From NCBI GenBank assembly GCA_026986305.1, contig JALSOU010000216.1, positions 1-6,485 on the forward strand: DNA of 6,485 nucleotides, read 5' to 3'. Of this stretch, positions 1-5,046 are shown piece by piece. Under the pieces are notes generated by a model. It searched no databases, had not been told where the DNA came from, and worked only from the letters and a program-made list of their open reading frames with translations. The translations under genes and the position numbers were made by a program. The first letter of the stretch is position 1. Each line of letters opens with the position of its first letter. The DNA is from Thermoplasmata archaeon. Lineage in GTDB: Archaea; Thermoplasmatota; Thermoplasmata; WALJ01.

Positions 1-1
1 C

Positions 2-529
2 ATGGAGAAAGGCATGCTTGATAAAAGGGATGTTGAAGAGAGAGTGGATGAAAGGGTGAGAGAGATTGAGGAGAGGATAGTTAGAGAATTCCCCGGTGCA
101 GGAAACATAAGCGAAAGCCAGAAAATCCTCAAAAAATCTGCTGTTATTCTGATAAACGCAAGCGTAACAGCCCCTGTTGAGAACTTTGAGAGCGCAGCGT
201 TTCTGAGATGGTACAGCTCCCAGAAAATATACCTCAGGCTCGCTGGAATGGAAGGATTCACCATAAACTACACGGTTATAGTTCCAGAAGGAATGAAGGT
301 GATGGGCATAGAGCACAGCGGAGTGCCTGTGTTTTACAGAAACTATCAGGGAAGGGAGGGTTTTATGGCTACTATAAGCTCTCCGGGCGACCATCGCATA
401 GGAGTTTCCGTGGGTTTCGTCATAGACCTATCCCCTCTAATCCCACTTTTCATAGCTCTGGGAATTTCCTTTGTTCTCTGGATTCTGGTGAGAAAATACA
501 TACCTGAGAGGAGGAGAAAGCATGGATAG
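2..529 (+). CDS. C-terminal part of an unrecognised membrane-anchored surface protein (probably truncated at left edge)
   Basis: I do not recognise this family. The visible 175 residues have a highly charged, probably helical start (about 5-29), then a beta-rich stretch (about 45-142), one hydrophobic segment (about 145-164) and a basic tail (RKYIPERRRKHG). By the positive-inside rule the tail is cytoplasmic and the rest lies outside the membrane. Three N-glycosylation sequons (N35-I-S, N52-A-S, N89-Y-T) fit an exported archaeal protein. That topology needs a signal peptide or an upstream membrane segment, and none is visible. The frame is open to the window edge, so the ATG at base 2 is probably internal and the true start lies outside. 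The stop overlaps the next start by 8 bases (ATGGATAG), so it is the upstream member of the permease operon. It may be an accessory subunit of the transporter, but this is inferred from position only. Confidence 0.6.
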   Translation: MEKGMLDKRDVEERVDERVREIEERIVREFPGAGNISESQKILKKSAVILINASVTAPVENFESAAFLRWYSSQKIYLRLAGMEGFTINYTVIVPEGMKVMGIEHSGVPVFYRNYQGREGFMATISSPGDHRIGVSVGFVIDLSPLIPLFIALGISFVLWILVRKYIPERRRKHG

Positions 530-1067
530 AAAAGCCCTTATAAAGGAGGCTTTTCCCGCTCTTCTCATACTGGGAGTTGTGGAGGCTATCGGAGGCATAT
601 TCCTCTCAGGTGCAGGCACAGATAAGGTCCCCGGGCTTTTGGCGGTTGTTCCAGCCCTTATAAGCCTTAGAGGAAACATAAGCGGCTCTTTCGCATCCAG
701 GCTGGGAAGTCTGGCTCATCTGGGTATATTTGATCCCAAGCACCCTTTTTCAAGCTCAAAGGATGGTATAAAGGCTGCGATAATAATGAGCATATCCTTT
801 TCAGTCTTCGCATCTGTACTCGGATCCCTTATAACTCTCATGAGCGGAAGCAGTCCTGACTGGATAGGAGTCGTGGTCGTGGTTGTTCTGACATCCATCG
901 TTTCCAGCACGATACTCAGCTCTCTGGCCGTACTCTCTGTCTCATTTTCATTCAAGCACAGCATAGACCCGGATAATGTTGTTGTCCCCCTGCTATCCAC
1001 TGTTGGAGACATACTCAGCATAATGATAATGGCAGCATTCGTCTGGCTCTGGGTGATGCTCACATGA
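522..1067 (+). CDS. Half-size MgtE/SLC41-like divalent cation permease, subunit A
   Basis: This 181-residue integral membrane protein corresponds to a single MgtE integral-membrane domain (COG1824-type permease), about five hydrophobic segments near residues 10-29, 36-50, 84-107, 114-144 and 154-180. Two family signatures are visible: an RGN-containing motif ending in SRLGS..HLG (residues 50-68), and DPDNVVVP followed by STVGD (149-163). Asp163 sits where the pore Asp of MgtE/SLC41 proteins lies. It has no N-domain or CBS domain, unlike bacterial MgtE (about 450 residues). A strong Shine-Dalgarno (AGGAGG, 509-514) lies 7 bases before the ATG. The gene overlaps both neighbours and is followed by a second, different half, so the pore is probably a heterodimer in the cytoplasmic membrane. 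Arg50 replaces the first Gly of the GGN seen in the partner. Mg2+ is the likely substrate by family, but ion specificity is not readable here. Confidence 0.86.
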   Translation: MDRKALIKEAFPALLILGVVEAIGGIFLSGAGTDKVPGLLAVVPALISLRGNISGSFASRLGSLAHLGIFDPKHPFSSSKDGIKAAIIMSISFSVFASVLGSLITLMSGSSPDWIGVVVVVVLTSIVSSTILSSLAVLSVSFSFKHSIDPDNVVVPLLSTVGDILSIMIMAAFVWLWVMLT

Positions 1068-1624
1068 GATACGATGACTGGAAGAGCATAGTGAGAGAGA
1101 GCGCTCCCCTTATCGCCCTTATGATGCTGATAGAGATAAGTGGGGGAGGAGTATTGGAAAGCATGAGTGAGGTTTTCTATGCCATTCCTGCTCTTCTGGC
1201 ACTTGTTCCGCTAATAAATGCGGTTGGAGGGAACACAGCCAGCATAATAGGTTCCAGACTGGCATCAGGTCTGCATCTGGGTATGATAGAGCCGAGTTTC
1301 AGGGATAAAGAGGTTCTGGACAACATGTTCACCGTTGGAATGCTGGGAATGATTGCAAAGCTGATAACCGCAAGCCTTCTGTTTGCAATGCTGCCCTTGC
1401 TTGGAATAGCGGTCAATATATCCTTCTGGAAATGGCTTCTCATAACATTTATTGCAACTGTAATCGTGATGAGTGTAGTTATTCCTGCAGCAGTCATAAC
1501 ATCCATAATCGCTTTCAGAAAAGGTAAAAGCCCTGATGATTTCACCATACCTGTGGTAAGCACGGTCGGTGATATCTCGGGCATAATCGCCATAGTACTG
1601 GCAATAAAGATGGTGGTTCCATGA
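1064..1624 (+). CDS. Half-size MgtE/SLC41-like divalent cation permease, subunit B
   Basis: This second single-domain MgtE-type permease has 186 residues and is clearly paralogous to the gene before it, though diverged. Shared landmarks are an E..P....L...E..GG start (12-29), VPL...VGGN (48-57), SRLASGLHLG (64-73), SPDDFTIP (156-163) and STVGDISG (166-173) with Asp170 as the likely ion-coordinating residue. About five membrane segments are visible. Here the GGN motif is canonical, whereas subunit A has RGN. The start overlaps the previous stop (ATGA, 1064-1067), with a GGTGAT Shine-Dalgarno 6 bases upstream (1052-1057), which implies translational coupling and near-equal expression of the halves. 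The end overlaps the next gene by another ATGA. A heteromeric channel with subunit A is inferred. A pair of homodimers cannot be excluded. Confidence 0.87.
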   Translation: MRYDDWKSIVRESAPLIALMMLIEISGGGVLESMSEVFYAIPALLALVPLINAVGGNTASIIGSRLASGLHLGMIEPSFRDKEVLDNMFTVGMLGMIAKLITASLLFAMLPLLGIAVNISFWKWLLITFIATVIVMSVVIPAAVITSIIAFRKGKSPDDFTIPVVSTVGDISGIIAIVLAIKMVVP

Positions 1625-2220
1625 AGTTGTGGAAAAAGAAGGAGTTTGAGGAAGTGGAATACGAGCCGAAGACCGTGAGAGAGATACTTACGGAGATGAA
1701 GGACACCTCGGAGCTCATAGTTGATCTGGCATACGCAGCGCTCCTCTTCAACAGCAGGGAAATAGCTGAGGAAGTGAGGCTCCTTGAGGTTCAGATGGAT
1801 GAGCTGAAGTATCAGTTACAGATGACAGTTATGCTGGCGGCGAGGGGGCCTGAGGATGCTGAGAAGCTTGCAGCGGTTCTGCAGGTTGCCAATGCCACGG
1901 AACACATATCAAACGCTGCGGGAGATATTGTAGCGCTGCTGAAGATTCCGGTGAAAAAGCGCCCGTTCCTCTCAAGCCTTCTTAGAGAGAGCGATGAGTT
2001 GATATCCTTCATAAAGGTGCCTGAGGAAAGGGCAGGGAAGATAGAGGAGCTTTATGAAAAAGTATCACCGGGATTGAGAGTTCTGGCAGTGAAAAGAAAG
2101 AAGCGCTGGATATACGACCCTGAGGACGATTTCAGGATAAGAGGAGGAGACGCTCTGGTGGTAAGTGGGGCAGAGAGCGCCATACAGGAGCTTAAAGAGT
2201 ACATGGGGGTGAAGAATTGA
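1621..2220 (+). CDS. PhoU-TrkA_C domain protein, probable regulator of the permease (paralog 1)
   Basis: This is a cytoplasmic protein of 199 residues with no membrane segment. Residues about 18-110 form a PhoU-like helical bundle, including VDLAYAALLF (34-43) and an ExxxD element (E56-D60) of the type PhoU proteins use to bind metal. Residues about 121-195 match a TrkA_C/RCK_C domain: GLRVLAVKRKKRWIYDPEDD, then RIRGGDALVVSG. This architecture is COG3273. In other transporters RCK_C domains bind small regulatory ligands, including c-di-AMP in some potassium systems. The start overlaps the stop of permease B (ATGA, 1621-1624), with GGTGG (1612-1616) upstream. A role as cytoplasmic sensor or gate, replacing the N/CBS domains of bacterial MgtE, is inferred from context. 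The charged N-terminal extension (MKLWKKKEFEEVEYEP) is absent from the paralog that follows. Confidence 0.85.
   Translation: MKLWKKKEFEEVEYEPKTVREILTEMKDTSELIVDLAYAALLFNSREIAEEVRLLEVQMDELKYQLQMTVMLAARGPEDAEKLAAVLQVANATEHISNAAGDIVALLKIPVKKRPFLSSLLRESDELISFIKVPEERAGKIEELYEKVSPGLRVLAVKRKKRWIYDPEDDFRIRGGDALVVSGAESAIQELKEYMGVKN
2205..2212 (+). promoter_or_regulatory. Shine-Dalgarno supporting a TTG start
   Basis: GGGGGTGA matches the archaeal anti-Shine-Dalgarno core (GGTGA). It lies four bases before the TTG at 2217-2219, which overlaps the upstream stop as TTGA. The next in-frame ATG is 17 codons inside the conserved PhoU helix, so TTG is the better start. Confidence 0.65.
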
Positions 2221-2801
2221 AGGAGATAGAGGAAAAGTTCCTGGAGCTAAAGGAAAAGGCGGAGCTGATGCTCGATCTGGCATACTCATCTTTGCTTTAC
2301 GATAACAGGGTTATAGCCAGAGAGGTGTATAAACTTGAGGACGATGTGGATAGAGAGCATGAAGAGCTTCAGAGACTAGCGATAGAGAATGTGATTGATG
2401 ACAGGGATGTTGAAAAAGCGCTACTATATGTTCGTCTAGGCGCGGCTTTGGAGATAATTGCCGATTCTGCCAGAGAGATAGCTGATGTAACCCTTAGGGA
2501 TATGGACATGCACCCTGTATTCCAGAAAAGCCTGAGGGATTCTGATACTGTAATAACCTCAGCCATAGTGAGACCTGATTCCCCATATGTGGGAAAGAAG
2601 CTGAGGGAGATAGACCTTCCCGGAGAATTCGGAGCTTGGATAATAGCAATAAAGCGGAACGGTGTGTGGAAATATGGGCCTGATGGCGATGATAAAATAG
2701 AATCAGGGGATTTCATAATCGCCAGATGCCCTAAAGAGACTGAGGACAAACTCATCGAGATGCTCGGAAAGAAGATAGACTGGGAAACATATGAAGAGTG
2801 A
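2217..2801 (+). CDS. PhoU-TrkA_C domain protein, probable regulator of the permease (paralog 2)
   Basis: This is the second COG3273-type protein, 194 residues, starting at a TTG that overlaps the previous stop. The PhoU-like part (about 1-100) includes LMLDLAYSSLLYDNR and KLEDDVDREHEEL. The acidic E41-DDV-D45 cluster is a better match to the PhoU metal-binding motif than paralog 1. The RCK_C part (about 108-185) includes DSPYVGKKLREIDLP, WIIAIKRNG and IESGDFIIA. By eye, 15 of 28 positions are identical to paralog 1 across the first conserved helix pair (residues 17-44 against 29-56). Two divergent permease halves followed by two divergent regulators suggest a 1:1:1:1 or paired assembly. It is the last gene of the run, with a 177-base gap following. 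Which regulator pairs with which permease cannot be told from sequence. Confidence 0.85.
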   Translation: MKEIEEKFLELKEKAELMLDLAYSSLLYDNRVIAREVYKLEDDVDREHEELQRLAIENVIDDRDVEKALLYVRLGAALEIIADSAREIADVTLRDMDMHPVFQKSLRDSDTVITSAIVRPDSPYVGKKLREIDLPGEFGAWIIAIKRNGVWKYGPDGDDKIESGDFIIARCPKETEDKLIEMLGKKIDWETYEE

Positions 2802-2802
2802 T

Positions 2803-2843
2803 ATCTGCATACAGATGCATATTGAAAGCATAAATATGCTATC
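2803..2843. repeat. Overlapping AT-rich inverted repeats
   Basis: Three dyads overlap just after the operon's last stop. ATCTG (2803-2807) pairs with CAGAT (2812-2816). GATGCATATT (2814-2823) pairs with AATATGC-T-ATC (2833-2843), 10 pairs with one bulged T and a 9-base loop. AGCATA (2827-2832) pairs with TATGCT (2835-2840). The larger hairpin is mutually exclusive with the two smaller ones. It could be a 3' untranslated hairpin of the permease operon or an operator upstream of the promoter-like element at 2865. All the dyads are AT-rich and short, so chance is possible. Confidence 0.4.
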
Positions 2844-2857
2844 TCTGAAAGGGTAAA

Positions 2858-2873
2858 GAGAAAGTATTAAATA
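2858..2873 (+). promoter_or_regulatory. Archaeal promoter-like element (BRE/TATA) upstream of a mini-ORF
   Basis: A purine-rich BRE-like stretch (GAGAAAG, 2858-2864) precedes TATTAAATA (2865-2873). A start site about 26 bases from the TATA centre would fall near 2895-2897, at the ATG of a mini-ORF. It could serve that mini-ORF, a short RNA, or a longer alternative rtcB transcript. Confidence 0.4.
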
Positions 2874-2896
2874 TCAAATGGAGTTAAGGTATAATC

Positions 2897-2932
2897 ATGT
2901 TCTCCCCTCCCACCCCTTTTTTTCTGAATTGA
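2897..2932 (+). CDS. Possible 11-codon leaderless mini-ORF (Pro/Phe-rich) upstream of rtcB
   Basis: An ATG at leaderless distance from the TATA-like box at 2865 opens MFSPPTPFFLN and then TGA. The start context AATCATG (2893-2899) is the same 7-mer found at the rtcB start (2975-2981). The frame runs through a pyrimidine-rich tract and a T7 run (2917-2923) that would itself be a good archaeal termination signal. It may be a leader peptide, a terminated short RNA, or an accident of base composition. Nothing shows that it is translated. Confidence 0.2.
   Translation: MFSPPTPFFLN
2917..2923 (+). terminator. T-run terminator, probably of the permease operon
   Basis: Seven T's follow a C-rich tract (CTCCCCTCCCACCCC), 115 bases after the last stop of the permease operon. 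Archaeal polymerase terminates at oligo-T tracts without needing a hairpin. The promoter of rtcB lies just downstream, so this would insulate the two operons. Confidence 0.5.
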
Positions 2933-2942
2933 AGTTGAAGGG

Positions 2943-2954
2943 AAGACTATATAA
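2943..2954 (+). promoter_or_regulatory. rtcB promoter (BRE/TATA), probably giving a leaderless mRNA
   Basis: TATATAA (2948-2954) is preceded by purine-rich AAGAC. Its centre is about 28 bases before the rtcB ATG at 2979, so the predicted transcription start is at or within a few bases of the start codon. No Shine-Dalgarno is present in the bases before the ATG, which agrees with leaderless translation. Confidence 0.65.
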
Positions 2955-2978
2955 GGTTAATGCTCATATGTAACAATC

Positions 2979-4448
2979 ATGACATGGAACGGTCCCCTCC
3001 ATAAGGTTGCGCCTTTCAAATATGAAATACCCAAGGATTATACAGGCATAAATGGAAACCTAAAGATGAACGCCCCTGCCTATATCTACGCTTCTGAAAC
3101 AATGATTGAGCAGATAAAGAAGGATAATGCACCTGAACAGCTGGCAAATGTGTCCACTCTGAAAGGACTAGTGGGGTCGGCAATGGCTATGCCAGACATA
3201 CACTGGGGCTATGGGTTTCCAATAGGTGGTGTGGCAGCCTTTGATGCCGAGGATGGCATAGTCTCCCCCGGAGGAGTGGGCTATGATATAAACTGCGGAG
3301 TAAGGGTTTTGAGGACGGATTTCACCTATGATGAGATAAAAAACAGGATTAAGGATCTGGTGGATGAGATATTCATTAATGTTCCATCGGGAGTTGGATC
3401 TGAGGGGAAGATAAGGTTAAGCAAAAAGGAGATGGACAGGGTCTTTGAGGAAGGTGCGGAATGGGCTGTTGAGAACGGATACGGATGGCATGAGGACCTT
3501 GAACACATGGAGGAGAAAGGAAGAATGAAGAATGCAGATGCCTCTCTGGTGAGCCAGAAAGCAAAATCAAGAGGGGCTCCGCAATTGGGGACGCTAGGTG
3601 CAGGCAACCATTTCCTTGAGATACAGCGGGTTGAGGAGATATATGAGCCTGAGATAGCGAAATCCTTCGGAATAACGGAAAAGAATCAGATAACAGTTAT
3701 GATTCATACAGGTTCCAGAGGGGCTGGGCACCAGATCGCCACAGATTATCTTAGAGTAATGGAGAGCGCCGTTAAAAAATACAATATCTGGCTTCCTGAT
3801 AAGCAGCTGGCATGCGCTCCAGTGAACTCAAAGGAAGGTCAGGATTATTTCAAAGCCATGGCTGCTGGCGCTAATTTCGCATGGGCGAACAGGCAGATGA
3901 TAATGCACTGGGTAAGGGAGTCATTCCAGAAGGTCATGAAAATGGACCCGGAGGACATGGGCATGCGCCTGATATACGATGTGGCCCACAATATCGCGAA
4001 GCTGGAAGAGCATGAGATAGATGGAAAGAAAAGAAAGGTCTATGTGCATAGAAAAGGAGCTACAAGGTCATTTGCAGCGGGAAGACCTGAGATTCCGAGG
4101 GCGTATAGGGATGTTGGTCAGCCCGTGTTGATACCCGGAGACATGGGAACCGCCTCTTATATCCTTGTTGGAACTGAAAAGTCCATGAAAGAGGCCTTTG
4201 GGTCCTCATGTCACGGCGCTGGCAGGGTCATGAGCAGACATCAGGCGAAGAGGACATTCAGCGTAAACGGAGTCAAAGGGGAGCTGGAGAGAAAGGGAAT
4301 ATACCTAAGGGCTGCGACAAAGCATGTGATACTTGAAGAGGCTCCTGATGCATACAAGAACATAGACGATGTGGTGAGCGCAGTGAACGGGGCAGGTCTG
4401 GCCAAAATGGTCGTGAAACTGAGGCCTCTGGGGGTTGTTAAGGGATGA
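2979..4448 (+). CDS. rtcB: RNA-splicing ligase RtcB (tRNA ligase)
   Basis: RtcB joins RNA 2',3'-cyclic phosphate or 3'-phosphate ends to 5'-OH ends using GTP and Mn2+. It is the archaeal tRNA exon ligase and also acts in RNA repair. The 489-residue length is that of an intein-free archaeal RtcB (the Pyrococcus protein is about 481). Active-site landmarks are all present: YDINCGVR with Asp103 and Cys106, GNHFLE with His211, HTGSRG with His243, AHN with His337, and CHGAGR with His412, the histidine guanylylated during catalysis. The end, MVVKLRPLGVVKG, is typical of the family. The ATG at 2979 sits at leaderless distance from the TATA box and gives the WNGPL start seen in many RtcB proteins. 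Archease, the usual activator, is not in this window. The next gene overlaps by ATGA. I see no missing residue and no frameshift. Confidence 0.97.
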   Translation: MTWNGPLHKVAPFKYEIPKDYTGINGNLKMNAPAYIYASETMIEQIKKDNAPEQLANVSTLKGLVGSAMAMPDIHWGYGFPIGGVAAFDAEDGIVSPGGVGYDINCGVRVLRTDFTYDEIKNRIKDLVDEIFINVPSGVGSEGKIRLSKKEMDRVFEEGAEWAVENGYGWHEDLEHMEEKGRMKNADASLVSQKAKSRGAPQLGTLGAGNHFLEIQRVEEIYEPEIAKSFGITEKNQITVMIHTGSRGAGHQIATDYLRVMESAVKKYNIWLPDKQLACAPVNSKEGQDYFKAMAAGANFAWANRQMIMHWVRESFQKVMKMDPEDMGMRLIYDVAHNIAKLEEHEIDGKKRKVYVHRKGATRSFAAGRPEIPRAYRDVGQPVLIPGDMGTASYILVGTEKSMKEAFGSSCHGAGRVMSRHQAKRTFSVNGVKGELERKGIYLRAATKHVILEEAPDAYKNIDDVVSAVNGAGLAKMVVKLRPLGVVKG

Positions 4449-5041
4449 AAGGACTTAAGGAAGCCGTGGACTATGTTGAGAAAGAGCTCAACGAAAAGGA
4501 CGCTGTCAGGGAGATAGCTCTTAAGGCATCCAGAGACATACTTAGGCGCTCCAAAGAGGCCATAGCCATGATGCACCGCGGCAATGACCCTATAGAAATA
4601 CTGAGAAAGCTAAGGGAAGAGCACATGGCACTCATATCCACACTGAAAGAGCATCCTGAGCTGATATATGCTGGATATGTGAGCGACGCATCTCAGGAAT
4701 TCACTGAGGCCATTATACTGTATACCATATTTTATGAGCATGAGATCCCTTCCAGCAGGGAGCTTAAGGTGGATGCAGGCTCATACGCCATGGGTCTTGC
4801 GGATGTCATAGGAGAATTGAGGCGCTCCGCACTTGAGTTTTTAAGGAACGGAGATGTGAATAAAGCGGAGCTAAGGCTCTCACAGATGGAAGAGATATAT
4901 GAGCAGATAATGAGGCTGGACTATCCATCTGCGATAGTTAACATAAGGCAGAAGCAGGACATAGGAAGAGCCCTGATAGAAAAGACAAGGGGAGAAATCG
5001 CCATATCAAAAAGATTGATGGAAGTGGAAAAGAGGTTGTAA
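4445..5041 (+). CDS. Translin/TRAX (C3PO)-family RNA-binding protein, possible RNase
   Basis: This 198-residue, almost entirely helical, cytoplasmic protein belongs to the archaeal translin family (COG2178). The landmarks are SRDILRRSKEAIAMMHRG (29-46), QEFTEA (84-89), IPSSREL (101-107), GLADVIGELRR (117-127), RNGDVNKAE (134-142), LDYPSAI (158-164) and RQKQDIGRALIEKTRGEI (168-185). Archaeal members form octameric shells, and the Archaeoglobus homologue is reported to bind and cleave RNA. In eukaryotes the TRAX subunit of C3PO supplies acidic catalytic residues. Glu85, Glu88, Asp120 and Glu124 are the best visible candidates here, so RNase activity is plausible but not certain. The start overlaps the rtcB stop (ATGA, 4445-4448), so the two are translationally coupled, which argues for a shared role in RNA end processing or decay. 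The stop lies five bases from the stop of the convergent amt gene. Confidence 0.9.
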   Translation: MKGLKEAVDYVEKELNEKDAVREIALKASRDILRRSKEAIAMMHRGNDPIEILRKLREEHMALISTLKEHPELIYAGYVSDASQEFTEAIILYTIFYEHEIPSSRELKVDAGSYAMGLADVIGELRRSALEFLRNGDVNKAELRLSQMEEIYEQIMRLDYPSAIVNIRQKQDIGRALIEKTRGEIAISKRLMEVEKRL

Positions 5042-5046
5042 AGGGT

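Noticed and set aside
716..1063. Open frame on the minus strand across permease subunit A
   Set aside because: It is antisense to a well-supported membrane protein, has no recognisable motif, and is made of reversed hydrophobic codons.
1177..1593. 138-codon open frame on the minus strand across permease subunit B
   Set aside because: It lies entirely inside a gene with clear MgtE-type motifs, and no promoter, Shine-Dalgarno or family motif is visible.
2369..2755. 128-codon open frame on the minus strand across the second PhoU-TrkA_C gene
   Set aside because: It is a shadow of a conserved coding region, with a Ser-rich antisense composition and no motif.
2890..2895. TATAAT resembling a bacterial -10 box
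   Set aside because: The gene content is archaeal, there is no fitting -35 box, and it sits at the predicted start site of a TATA/BRE-type element instead.
2929..2940. Tandem TTGAAG repeat, two copies
   Set aside because: Two copies of a 6-base unit in a purine-rich stretch are easily due to chance, and no third copy or dyad supports a binding site.
2802..2978. A tRNA or C/D box RNA in the intergenic gap
   Set aside because: No cloverleaf, CCA-end context or paired C/D boxes can be traced; the gap is explained better by promoters, a T-run and short dyads.
2979..4448. Possible intein inside rtcB, as known in some archaeal RtcB genes
   Set aside because: The 489-residue length and uninterrupted alignment of all active-site motifs leave no room for an insertion.
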